A stretch of DNA of 64,000 nucleotides from Nitzschia sp. pyKryTriq1 (taxonomy: Eukaryota; Bacillariophyta; Bacillariophyceae; Bacillariales; Bacillariaceae): NCBI GenBank assembly GCA_956465555.1, contig OY101115.1:2170001-2234000 (forward strand), read 5' to 3'. The notes under the pieces are model-generated. The model ran no database searches. It was not told the DNA's origin and was given only the letters and a program-made list of their open reading frames with translations. Shown piece by piece: positions 10,695 through 19,580 of this stretch. The position numbers and the translations under genes are program-made. The number at the start of each line of letters is the position of its first letter. Position 1 is the first letter of the stretch.

Positions 10695-12293
10695 ATGGAT
10701 ATTGATGATGGAGAAACAAGCCAACCACCAAAGGTCCGCCTTTCTCAATTACCGGAAGATGATTTCGGAACTGTTCGAGAACGACGCGACTTTGGACCCA
10801 TGGATACCCCACTGCACCCGATTTTGCCAAGTCCCTATCGAGATGCTTCCTTCTCGGCCTTGACAGGGTGGAGATACTACCCGACCGCGAACGAAGTAGA
10901 TCGACTGGGCATTGGTAATGATTGGGGCGTAAAGCCGTCCACTCAAATGGTGATTCCTGATTCCTGGAACGACCGAGTGATCGATCACAGCAAGGCTGCG
11001 GAAAGCACACGGCGGCAACTGGAAAAGTTGAAAGCATGGGAAGATTCCAAGCGGAGACGAATATCCTCCCCTTTTTGCGGTGGGGATTCTACTTCTCAAG
11101 ATATCGCCATGTCAGAAGACTCTCCCTCGGCGAAATCCACTCAAGGAAAAGATCCGAAAAAGAGTGCACCAGCCGCCCCCGCCGCCACCACCAAGACATG
11201 CGCTTCAGGAGATGCTACAGTCGTCACAGCCTCTACTTCGAGCACTGCCAATACACTCGCCACAACTAGCACGGCGTCATCGACCGTATTGGCAACGGAC
11301 GTAGTCCCCAAGCAGGAACTCTTCTTCTTTTACCAAAAGTGGCCCCGAAAGGTCCACCTCAAAGGCACTGATTATCTTACTTGGGGAAATGAAAAACCCG
11401 TTCAAGACCTTTTGTACTCATCTGCTTTCGTTTGTCCTATAACGAAAGAGATCTTCCTAGCGGGGCGTTATGGGGATACCTGTGTCCAGCAAGGGGGCCT
11501 CGCTTGGTACTCCACGAAGAAAGTCGCTGAGCACGCTGCGGCTGCTAGGGCCTGGGATTGCTGGAATGTGAGAGAAGGTCGACATCACGAGAAACAACTG
11601 AGTCTCGAAACTCCCTATACCAAAGAAGATGCACCTGAACTACCGTTCAATAAATTGCCCGCAGAGATGAGACTGAAGATCCAGGAAATCCGAAAGGAGC
11701 AAGCGAAATTGGAAGAAGAAAAGAAGAACAAGCCCCCTTCCCCTCCTCGGCAGTACTATGATCGCGGGAGCAGCAGCAATAGAGGGACAAGCAATGGAAG
11801 GGATTATGATAGACGCCAAGGAGTCGATTGGAATAATAATAGAGGCCGAGGCCGATGGGAGAAAGATTCCTCAAGCTATCAAAGGCAGCAGCGGCACAAT
11901 GGCCGTGGATATAATGCCGGACCGCAACGAGGATACGGGTATTCGTCGGGCCATGATAACACTCATTATGCCTACAATCATATGCAAGCAGGCGTGAGCC
12001 AGCAGAGAGGACAGAACGCGGGGAACTATTCCACTGGCTATGGTGGCCCATCCGCTCCCTATCCTGGCGACCGGCATCATGCTTCGAATTTTCAACAGAG
12101 GCAGCCGAACGCTGCTGTGGGGAACTATTCAACAGGATATGATGGATCATACTCACAGAGAACGAGTAATGGTGGGAACTATAACCACACCGCACAGGAG
12201 TATGCTCAGGGGGCTTGGCAGCAAGACGAAAGAAGCAGTTCCGGCCTTCCACCATTGGACGCCCCGTCACAGCACGACGACTGCCCCAGTTAG
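10695..12293 (+). CDS. Gly/Tyr/Arg-rich protein, possibly RNA-binding
   Basis: The ATG at 10695 gives 532 residues if unspliced. The first 200 residues are hydrophilic and end in an Ala/Ser/Thr-rich linker. A compact central domain (about residues 210-310, from 'ELFFFYQKWPRK' to 'AEHAAAARAWDCW') contains FVCPITKEIF and looks folded, but I do not recognise it. A short charged helix follows, then a long disordered tail of Arg, Gly, Tyr, Asn and Gln with RGG- and GYS/GNYSTGY-type repeats, typical of RNA-binding and granule-forming proteins. The 3' end is ambiguous: a GTTAGT donor overlapping the stop and a TTCAG acceptor would form a 78-base intron (12289-12366), changing the last residue and adding two. 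Function is inferred from composition only. Confidence 0.8.
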   Translation: MDIDDGETSQPPKVRLSQLPEDDFGTVRERRDFGPMDTPLHPILPSPYRDASFSALTGWRYYPTANEVDRLGIGNDWGVKPSTQMVIPDSWNDRVIDHSKAAESTRRQLEKLKAWEDSKRRRISSPFCGGDSTSQDIAMSEDSPSAKSTQGKDPKKSAPAAPAATTKTCASGDATVVTASTSSTANTLATTSTASSTVLATDVVPKQELFFFYQKWPRKVHLKGTDYLTWGNEKPVQDLLYSSAFVCPITKEIFLAGRYGDTCVQQGGLAWYSTKKVAEHAAAARAWDCWNVREGRHHEKQLSLETPYTKEDAPELPFNKLPAEMRLKIQEIRKEQAKLEEEKKNKPPSPPRQYYDRGSSSNRGTSNGRDYDRRQGVDWNNNRGRGRWEKDSSSYQRQQRHNGRGYNAGPQRGYGYSSGHDNTHYAYNHMQAGVSQQRGQNAGNYSTGYGGPSAPYPGDRHHASNFQQRQPNAAVGNYSTGYDGSYSQRTSNGGNYNHTAQEYAQGAWQQDERSSSGLPPLDAPSQHDDCPS

Positions 12294-13721
12294 TTTCGGC
12301 GGCTACAGGATATTTACACGAATGACGATTCAGCCTATCCGCCTCCGAGTCAAAACGATTATTCAGAAGAATGGTAGGTATAGGGACAATGAGGAAACAT
12401 GCATGAAACAGCCATGCAATGAATCTGAATAGCCAATCGTGCATGCATCAGCCTGATGCATGCTCGTTTGACTTTTCTTATTCGACGCGAAGTTTAGTCT
12501 GAGAACAACAACCTTTTTGAGGTTACGAAAGAATGCAGAAACAATGCTGCGAACGATCCGTTTATGAAGCAGCCCTGATACGAGAAGAAACTTGCTCGTC
12601 GGCATTAGAGCTAGAGGTGCAAGTACCTCTTCATGATCCATCACACCATGAAATCAAAAGTGCTTTGTCTAATAGTAGCCGAGGAATAGTAGACTTGGAT
12701 CTTTTCATGTCGAGTTCAACTTGGATAATACGTTGAAGGTGAATGCCGCTCGCCGTTGGGCCGGCCGTGGAGTTGCAATCTGTCGTACCAGCAGTAATAG
12801 ACGATTCGACTTGCTTCTCATATTTGTTTTGGTTGGTCGGAATGAGTAGATTATTTGACTTCCAAAATACGACGGGATTTGCTTTTTTTCATTCATTCAC
12901 AGTATCATACTCATACCGTACACCGCAAGTCGGTGCGTTGTAGACCTGTGCTGGTACTACTGTTGTACTGTACCGGTACCGGGTACGGTACAATACAAGT
13001 TCACAAGTGCTGATACATAACCAGAGAGGCGAGGGACGGAGCCGGGCGGTTACTTATTACCGGTACGTACTGGTACACAATACCGTACGAGTATGGTACT
13101 TTACAACAGGGCAGCTCAGGGATCGTATTTATTGATCCCTGCAGCAGCAAGCGTACGTACTTGTACACGTACTGTACGAAGAAATCAAACTTCCGGCGAT
13201 CGATGCATGGTTGATGAAATAATAATATGCTGCCGGTGTTTTGTATTTATGGGGTTCATTCCTGCTTTGTTCGCTTCCTTATTTAAAAATTCCTCTTGGG
13301 CTATTATTACTTGTCTTCTATCTGATGGCATGGAACTTCGCCTTATTTGTCCAGTCTACATTGACCTCTTCGAGTGCTGGTAGTGGGAAGAAGAATGAAT
13401 GAATGAATCATCATCGAACATATTCTGGGACGGTTCTTCGTTGCTGTCTTTCCGGCGGAGTGGAGTATGCGTGTCAAACTTCTCGCACCTACTACAGTAC
13501 TCTAACTCGTACGTAGCCCTACGTTCATTTTAGTACCGGAAGACGATGATTTAGCGAAGTTTTGGGGACAGTATCTTTCAGTCGAGGATGGCATCGATCA
13601 CAAGCAATCGAGCCAAACTCCGCTCTCTTCTCCCCACATCTTCTTTCATTTTTCTCCCAAAGGAAGAACCTCATTCATCGTCCCATCATCTCACATAATT
13701 CCAAACACATTTTTTTCAATC
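12294..13721. other. Intergenic region with palindromes
   Basis: About 1.4 kb with no gene I can support. It holds the near-perfect palindrome at 12441-12463, a GTAC-rich palindrome cluster from about 12945 to 13165, and ATGA-type short repeats near 13395. A T-rich stretch just before 13721 leads into the next gene. Open frames here are short and lack domain-like composition. Confidence 0.5.
12441..12463. repeat. Near-perfect palindrome / hairpin
   Basis: Two 11-base arms (GCATGCATCAG and its exact reverse complement) surround a single C. It lies about 150 bases past the stop of the upstream plus-strand gene, so it could be a 3'-end RNA hairpin or a DNA cruciform. No function is shown. Confidence 0.7.
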
Positions 13722-14153
13722 ATGATCCTTGCAACCACTTTGATGTCTGTTGATGGTAAGAAACTTTGTTGTGCCGTTGTGATCGAGCATCCTCCCTGTG
13801 TTTGACCTTCTTGTGATGAGGCTTGCACGAATTTGCGTCTGACCACTTCATTTTTGTTATTGATGCGTACAGAGACCCAGGGTGACTTGACCTTTTGTCA
13901 GAGAATGGCAGCTTATGTAAGCCGGTCATCGGACCTCCCTGCCGTATGCCGGCAATTCCCAACCGTATTTGATGAGTACCGAAGGAAAGGCAAGGAAGAA
14001 ACCATGAACATCGCATTCGAGGGCATGTCATCTGGATCTCAGATCCAAGCACGCCGCTCCCGCACTATGGGGTACGAGCACAATGCCAAACTTCTTCGGA
14101 GGATGACTAGTTCTCGTGGAAACTATCACTATCAACCACAGCCTGCTCGATAA
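13722..14153 (+). CDS. Small spliced gene, unknown function
   Basis: An ATG at 13722 begins a 34-base first exon (13722-13755) that ends at a GTAAGA donor. The acceptor at 13872 (GCGTACAG) opens a second exon, 13873-14153, ending at TAA. The frame joins cleanly across a 117-base intron and gives 104 residues. The protein starts MILATTLMSVDE and is basic, with many Arg, Gln, Ser and Met; it has no clear membrane segment and no family I recognise. Features that favour reality are the correct intron signals, a size typical of introns in this window, a T-rich tract before the start and a frame that stays open for 93 codons. It could still be a chance structure, as no homologue is known to me. Confidence 0.55.
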
Positions 14154-15587
14154 ACCAAACGATCGATCAAAGATACACGGTATTATATTCCGCGGAACAT
14201 CTCCAGATATGCTGCTCGTCGGAGGCCGCATGTACAAACCCAATATTATGGTTGCGTAATTTACATTCAAATTAGACAATCACTTCTTATCCATTTGCAA
14301 TATCAATGTTTTTTTCTACGCTAGCCACAACCTTTTTGACGATGATTCAAAACAATTATGCGTGGAGAAATCCTGTGTTTCGACCTTTGCCGCTTGTTGG
14401 CAGCAGCAGTGCTAGCAACAACCACATAGATACCTTTTATTTTGAAGCTATCGGGCGCTGCTTCTCTTGCTATTATTTTTACTACTGCTGTATCTGGTAC
14501 ACAACAAAGAAATACTCTCCATTGCTCTTGTTCTGATCTACATGTCTGTGGAATGTACCTGTATACTTTCCATTTCTCGTCCTCTCTAGCTAGTAGTAGT
14601 AGAGAGAGACTTATGAGTAATGAATGCTCTCTCGATAGACGACGACATCAAACGAGGCGAGAAATGCTCTCCCGAGAGGTCTGATTTTCCTTTTTAGGAA
14701 CTCGATGCATCGAAATAGCGATCGTTCTGGTCAAAGTCAAAACGAGAACCGTCCAGGGTGTGTCAGAAAATCTTCGATCAGGCAGGCCCGGCGCTCCGAG
14801 AGTGCCACGTACCACAGCATTTTCTACGTTGGGTGTCAACGTAAAAGCCGGCGGGCGCTGGGGGGAAACAGAGGTGGGCGGAACGCGAAGAAGGGGCGCG
14901 AACTCTGTATTGTGGCGGGCTCGCAGGCTATTTTTTTAGATAGATCGACCATCCGATCGGCTGGAGGACAGACGCGAATAATTTTGGGGAGCACACCAGT
15001 GCATCCTTGCAACGAACAATTTACTGTACGCTACACTGGATTTTGACCATGGCCGCGATGTCATCCTAGCAAGTCCATGTAATGGATGGTCGAAACTTTG
15101 ACTTTTGCGGCACAGTACTCAATTCTATCTCATACTTCTGACGTTGTACCTGGGGGAGCCGCATAACGGTCCAAAACATCTAGAGGCCTGAAAAAAGGCC
15201 ATAGCGGCCCAAACTCATGTCGCACCTGAAAACATAAGCCTAAAACAGTAATTACTTATACAGGCCACTTTATACGGAACGTTGACAATAAGTGTGTACG
15301 TGACATATTACTATCAGCCACTACACAACCCACTACGTCACAGTCCCACAACTGCAAAATAAAAGTTTCCGCGCTGAATGAAAATCCTCAACTCTAAATA
15401 AATTCTTTCCCGCACCTTTGCAGTTTTTCTACTGCAACAGCCGCACATAAACTGCAAACCACCTACTTTTGCGCCTAACCGATTATCCGCCCCCTAAAAT
15501 TGACCCTGTACATTCCCCTTTACACCTATTTTTCACACACCACCCAAATAGTCATAAATTCAATTCTCGCCCGCAATGTCCGAATGA

Positions 15588-15649
15588 TTCCTGGTAGGGC
15601 ATCACACGTAGAGGGAGACGTGGGAAAATCTGCTTTCGCCTACCAGGAA
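15588..15649. repeat. 11-bp perfect inverted repeat, 40-base spacer
   Basis: TTCCTGGTAGG at 15588-15598 is repeated in inverted form at 15639-15649. The arms could be ends of a tiny decayed insertion or an RNA stem. They lie just next to the LTR-like repeat. Confidence 0.6.
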
Positions 15650-15703
15650 CCATTAAAACCATCATCGAACGAACCTTTCGGTCGATCGACAATGGGATCC
15701 ACA

Positions 15704-15855
15704 TCCACCACTTCAAATATCCCTAGAGCATCCGTAGTTCCAGTACTCTGAGTCAGGAGGTATCTTTCAATCCCTTACGTCAGTACCTCAACGGTCTCAA
15801 CGGATGGTCTGTCCTTTCATCGGTGAATGGGTTTCGAATCGGATTATTCTTACAC
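15704..15855 (-). mobile_element. LTR-like repeat fragment, copy A (fossil)
   Basis: About 150 bases match 31978-32127 at roughly nine positions in ten, with small gaps. Read on the minus strand both copies begin with the same TGTAAGAATAATCC edge, and 5'-TG is usual for an LTR start. The copy near 32 kb lies just upstream of a gag-like remnant in the same orientation. This copy has no coding region beside it and looks like a solo or truncated LTR. It is an old, broken element; the LTR identity is an inference. Confidence 0.5.
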
Positions 15856-16109
15856 TGGTGCGAGTAAGCGCTCCCCCGCCCGGTCGTACGCGCGGTAATT
15901 TCTTCCACCTTCCACCAAGCTATTGCTACCGCGGTACGATACGAGTTGCAAGAGAACGAACGAGACATGCATCATGTTTCATGACAGCAAGAAGTAACCA
16001 TAATATTGCAAGCAACCGACTTTCCTTTCGAACTCTCTTTCCTTCGCTACTACTAGTCTAGTGTGATACTGTTTGAATTGGAGAAGCAATCGACGACTCT
16101 GAAATAATC

Positions 16110-16480
16110 ATGCCTTACGTCAATCGCGATGGTACCGTCGGAGGACGAAAGCCCTTTGTCCGGTTAATTACAGATTTTCTGCGAGGAATCATCGATTTCG
16201 TGGCGCTGTTCTTTGGTGCTCTTACGAATCCCCCGCAACGCATCGAGTCTCGAGCTACGGTAAGAACTACTGGCTGGCTATGTTATCAGCGTTTTTCGAA
16301 CCCTCTGGTTTCTCACACTGTTTGTGACGATGTTGTATTCATTCGTACTCGTAGTATGGGCAACGCAACAATGGACGTTCTTATGCGAGCGGTGGAGGCC
16401 GACCGTCAGGGGGCAGCAATATTCGGGGTGTCAAAAATTTAGGAGACGCGCAGGCACGAATGGGTGGGTGAGGCAGGTAA
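16110..16480 (+). CDS. SELENOK: Selenoprotein K (UGA read as selenocysteine)
   Basis: Exon 1 is 16110-16259, the intron 16260-16354 (95 bases, GTAAGA...CGTAG), and exon 2 is 16355-16480. The 91-residue product begins MPYVNRDGTVGGRKPF and has one membrane helix at about residues 17-39. A Gly/Arg/Ser/Asn-rich cytosolic tail ends M-G-G-U-G-R, where U is the in-frame TGA at 16469-16471 and TAA at 16478-16480 is the true stop. Length, single membrane helix, Gly/Arg-rich tail and the GGUGR end all match selenoprotein K, an ER-membrane protein linked to palmitoylation and ER-associated degradation. Reading TGA as a stop would drop only the last three residues. The 3' flank carries the RNA structures expected of a selenoprotein mRNA. 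Confidence 0.92.
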
Positions 16481-16481
16481 C

Positions 16482-16508
16482 GCCGCTCTAGCATTTTGCT
16501 AGTGCGGC
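16482..16508 (+). promoter_or_regulatory. RNA hairpin just after the Sec codon and stop
   Basis: GCCGC-T-CTAGCA pairs with TGCTAG-T-GCGGC across a three-base loop. This gives 11 base pairs and one T-T mismatch, starting 10 bases after the UGA. Stem-loops at this spacing (Sec redefinition elements) are known to stimulate UGA readthrough in some selenoprotein mRNAs. That role here is an inference. Confidence 0.6.
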
Positions 16509-16522
16509 TGTTTTGCAACCAC

Positions 16523-16647
16523 TTCTCTTGAAATACTTCACGGAATTTTCTTCTTGTTCTGTGAGCGAATGACGCGGTGTCACTTTCATCAGAGGGCCAC
16601 GGATGGTGGAATCTGAGAGTGCATCGCTGAAAGATATTTCAAGAGAA
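16523..16647 (+). promoter_or_regulatory. Candidate SECIS element
   Basis: A 13-base arm (TTCTCTTGAAATA, 16523-16535) pairs perfectly with 16635-16647. Inside it AGCGA (16564-16568) pairs with TCGCT (16624-16628), directly followed on the 5' side by ATGA (16569-16572), the SECIS core sequence. Between them lies an imperfect stem with an A/G/C-rich apical loop. The position, in the 3' UTR of a UGA-containing gene, is as expected. I could not settle the matching GA of the quartet or the apical AA/CC by eye. Confidence 0.65.
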
Positions 16648-16852
16648 TGTTGGGTTGTGCCTTCCTACAATCATGATCAAATATCGAGATTATGATGTGC
16701 TCCCTTCATATCCAAAAGAAATTAGAATTTTACTTTGTTTAGAACAAAAAAATGGTGTCGTGCGGATCTGGACTTTGTGGGAGCGACCTTGACTTTCTGG
16801 GAAACGCTACAATGCCTATCACGCTTGATTGAGGAACTACTGCATCAAGGAT

Positions 16853-18484
16853 TTATTCGTTCATTCCGTGGGGTCCATCGACTATCCGACCGATCAAGTC
16901 ATATTCGTCAAAGTCTGTTACTTCGACCCAATACCGCGCTCCAGCGTAGACTGATGATTCGTTGACATCGAGCAGCACATTCCCGTCAATGTCGGGGCAT
17001 TGTCCGTAATATCGTCCAGTAATCGTATTTTCGTCTTGCAGACCCTCAATCACCACTTCAAATCGTTCCTTCTTGTCGACGCGGGCTTGGTTCTTGCGTC
17101 GGACCGTGTCCAATTGTGCTTGCATCAATCGATGGTACCGCTCTTCTTTCACATCTTCTGGAACATGATTCGGCAATCTCGATGAATAGGCCATAGGCTC
17201 GTCCGAGTACGTAAAGACTCCCACATTGTCCAATTCGTACTCCTGGACAAAGTCAAGCAAATGTTGGAAGTGCTCTTCTGTTTCTCCCGGAAATCCTACC
17301 ATGAGACTTGTTCGTATATGGATGCCGGGAATGCGTTCTCGCAGTAAATCAATCGTTGCTTTGATGTCCTCGCCCGTCGTTTTGCGCCTCATCAGCGCCA
17401 ACATATCATTGTGGCTGTGTTGAATCGGCATGTCCAAATACCGACAAATCCGAGGATCGGCCTCCATGAGGTCGATGAGTTCAGGAGTGATTTCATCGGG
17501 ATACAAATACAAGAGTCGCAACCAGAGATTTCGATCCTCGGTAGAATCCAACAATGCACGCAAGAGCTGTTCCAAGTTTGCAGGCGAGGATGCCTTGAAG
17601 TCCTTTCCGTAATCGCCCAAATCTTGGGCGATCAAAATGACTTCGGAAGCTCCATGCTCTAGAATACCTTGCATCTCTTCCACTAATTGAGGAATCGGTT
17701 TGGACTGTAGTCGACCTTTGATCTGGGGAATGATGCAAAATGCACATCGTTTCTTGCACCCCTCGGCGATTTTGAGATACGCATAGTGTGGAGGAGTGGC
17801 CAAAAATCTGGGTGTATCGCCTTGTTCTAGAAAACTCCGCCGATGCGCCGACTGCACCAAGCGAGTATCTGAATCTTCCTCCAATTTCTGGATCGTCTCC
17901 AGAATTTTGTCAATCGCCCCTGAACCCAAGATGGAATCCACTCCAGGAAAGTCTTCCAAAATTTGATCCTTGTGCAGATTGACCATGCATCCCGTGACCA
18001 GCAATTTACTGTTTGTCCGTTTCGCTTGTGTCAACTCGTCAATGGCTTCTCTCGACTCTTGTCGCGCCGATTCCAAAAACCCACAAGTATTTAAAACCAA
18101 ATAGTCTGCCTCTTGCGCATCTTGTGTAATTTCCATTCCAGATTGCACACTCAGCCCCAGCATCACTTCAGTATCGACAAAATTTCGAGGACAGCCCAGA
18201 GACTGAAACATGATTTTCTTGGGTTCCTCTTGGAAATGGGTGGCCGACGGCCGACGTCGTCGACGCGCCTGGGCCCGACTGCTCAAGTATCTCACAATGC
18301 TGAAGGTTGGCGCGTTTCTTCGTAGTAGATCCTGCCGCATCGACGACGTTGGCGGCGCACTCCAATAATTCGACAGGAGAAATCGAGTACCGATATCTTT
18401 GATACAACGCCGACTACTCATTCTAAGATAGTGGTCTCTCACTTTGCAGGTTGAAAATGGGTGCTGGCTATGACTGGTCATCAT
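16853..18484 (-). CDS. rimO: RimO-type radical-SAM methylthiotransferase
   Basis: RimO adds a methylthio group to an aspartate of ribosomal protein uS12, using two iron-sulfur clusters and S-adenosylmethionine. The N-terminal domain shows SLGCPRNFVDTEVML, then NTCGF and TGCM, which together carry the three cysteines of the auxiliary cluster. The radical-SAM motif CKKRCAFC lies near residue 242 from the chosen start. A C-terminal TRAM-like region follows. The SLGCPRN...DTEVML signature fits RimO better than MiaB or CDKAL1. The frame runs on to an ATG at 18670, but that overlaps a small gene ending at 18585, so the ATG pair at 18484/18481 is preferred. The basic, Ser/Arg-rich leader (to about residue 85) suggests import into mitochondrion or plastid. 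The 3' end faces the selenoprotein K gene. Confidence 0.9.
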   Translation of the reverse strand: MMTSHSQHPFSTCKVRDHYLRMSSRRCIKDIGTRFLLSNYWSAPPTSSMRQDLLRRNAPTFSIVRYLSSRAQARRRRRPSATHFQEEPKKIMFQSLGCPRNFVDTEVMLGLSVQSGMEITQDAQEADYLVLNTCGFLESARQESREAIDELTQAKRTNSKLLVTGCMVNLHKDQILEDFPGVDSILGSGAIDKILETIQKLEEDSDTRLVQSAHRRSFLEQGDTPRFLATPPHYAYLKIAEGCKKRCAFCIIPQIKGRLQSKPIPQLVEEMQGILEHGASEVILIAQDLGDYGKDFKASSPANLEQLLRALLDSTEDRNLWLRLLYLYPDEITPELIDLMEADPRICRYLDMPIQHSHNDMLALMRRKTTGEDIKATIDLLRERIPGIHIRTSLMVGFPGETEEHFQHLLDFVQEYELDNVGVFTYSDEPMAYSSRLPNHVPEDVKEERYHRLMQAQLDTVRRKNQARVDKKERFEVVIEGLQDENTITGRYYGQCPDIDGNVLLDVNESSVYAGARYWVEVTDFDEYDLIGRIVDGPHGMNE

Positions 18485-18584
18485 GGTGGTGTCGAGCCTC
18501 GAGCCCGATAGAGGTTTGGATTTTGAACTGAGATGTGTGGTCGGTTGCGATGTCGCGATGCGGTCGGGGTCGTGCGGTCGGGTC

Positions 18585-18914
18585 TCATCGATCGTCCAAG
18601 CTCTCGCAGAACAACGAGATCGCAGCGCAGGACTCATGCGAATCTTCCGTCTGTCGTCGACCGATTTCATTCGTGCGCGCCCGTTTCATGCGGACGTTTC
18701 TGACCGTTACGAGGAAGAACAAAATCAAAATCAAGATCATAGCCAGTGAATTTGTGACAGCCTGGTTCTCAAAGAATTGCTGGACTGCTGTGGGCGAAAG
18801 ATGCCGAGGAACTGCAGCCTTCTGTGCAGCCTCTTCGGCAGCATAACGAGCCCACCACTGTTCATAGTCATGGACATCATCAAATATCATTGACGGAGGC
18901 AAGGTTAGTCTCAT
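18585..18914 (-). CDS. Small single-pass membrane protein, unknown
   Basis: The ATG at 18914 gives 109 residues. An amphipathic N-terminal half (with 'DYEQWWARYAAEEAAQKAA') is followed by one strong membrane helix, SLAMILILILFFLVTV, and a basic tail with RNVRMKRAR. By the positive-inside rule the basic tail would stay on the cytosolic or stromal side. I do not recognise the family. It is read in the same direction as the RimO-like gene, about 100 bases upstream of that gene's preferred start, so the two may share a transcript or a tight promoter. Composition and the clean hydrophobic block favour a real gene over a shadow. Confidence 0.5.
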   Translation of the reverse strand: MRLTLPPSMIFDDVHDYEQWWARYAAEEAAQKAAVPRHLSPTAVQQFFENQAVTNSLAMILILILFFLVTVRNVRMKRARTNEIGRRQTEDSHESCAAISLFCESLDDR

Positions 18915-19182
18915 GCTTATGTTGTTGTTGTTGTTGCCGTTGCTTTCTAGTATTTGGATTTGTATTGTTGTTTTGTGTTGTTGTGCTATGATGGACGTCA
19001 GTGTTGATAATGCTCAAGATTCGAGACACCAGAGATTGCCGCGTCGGAATGAATGAAAATAACGACCGTCTTTGTTGCGTGTCGGTAGTACAGTATGATA
19101 TCTGGATTCGCATTAGTCGTTCTGCAATAACGTGAGAGTCACCGTTATCCTGGAACTTTGGAGTCGCGGGACACACTAAAAT

Positions 19183-19274
19183 TTTTGACACTTTGGAATA
19201 AAGTATAAACCCGTTTTTGTATTCGTAGAGTTAGTCGTGAGCTATTTATTTTGACACTCTGGAATAAAGTATAA
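19183..19274. repeat. 26-bp direct repeat, two copies
   Basis: Positions 19183-19208 and 19249-19274 match in 25 of 26 bases, 66 bases apart. The shared core reads TTTTGACACT then GGAATAAAGTATAA. Role unknown. Confidence 0.75.
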
Positions 19275-19580
19275 CAAACCCATTTCAGGATTTTCGGACG
19301 TGAAAAAAAGACTCCCTCTTCTTGATCGATCTCTTCTTCCAACATCGTGCAGCAGCATTGGCTCCTAGATAGCTTTTCACACAATTCTAGAAATAGACCG
19401 ATTCTATCAACATTGTCATCACTACTTTAGTTTCACTATCATACTTCTATTCGATCCTGATCAAATCAGACTTCATCTCTGATTGTATCGCGACACAAGC
19501 TTCCGTCATCAGAAAATGGTGCAATCGAATCAGTCAAATATTTCGTCCGTCATCGGTGTACACGATTGAGGATCTTATGT

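Larger units (their letters stand above)
14154..16109. other. Gene-poor region with repeat fragments
   Basis: Nearly 2 kb without a supported gene. It contains an 11-base inverted repeat (15588-15598 with 15639-15649) and an LTR-like repeat (15704-15855) that has a second copy near 32 kb. A frame near 14442 resembles a signal peptide but begins only at TTG. The last 250 bases should hold the promoter of the selenoprotein K gene. Confidence 0.5.

Noticed and set aside
12533-12736. 67-codon plus-strand ORF downstream of the palindrome
   Set aside because: Short, no domain or membrane segment, no matching splice context.
14442-14684. Frame that looks like a signal peptide (KLSGAASLAIIFTTAVSG)
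   Set aside because: It starts at TTG; no ATG is in frame upstream and no splice acceptor is convincing. Downstream sequence has no domain.
19145-19384. Minus-strand ORF with repeated VYTLFQSVK
   Set aside because: The repetition comes from the 26-bp direct repeat in DNA; no other sign of coding.
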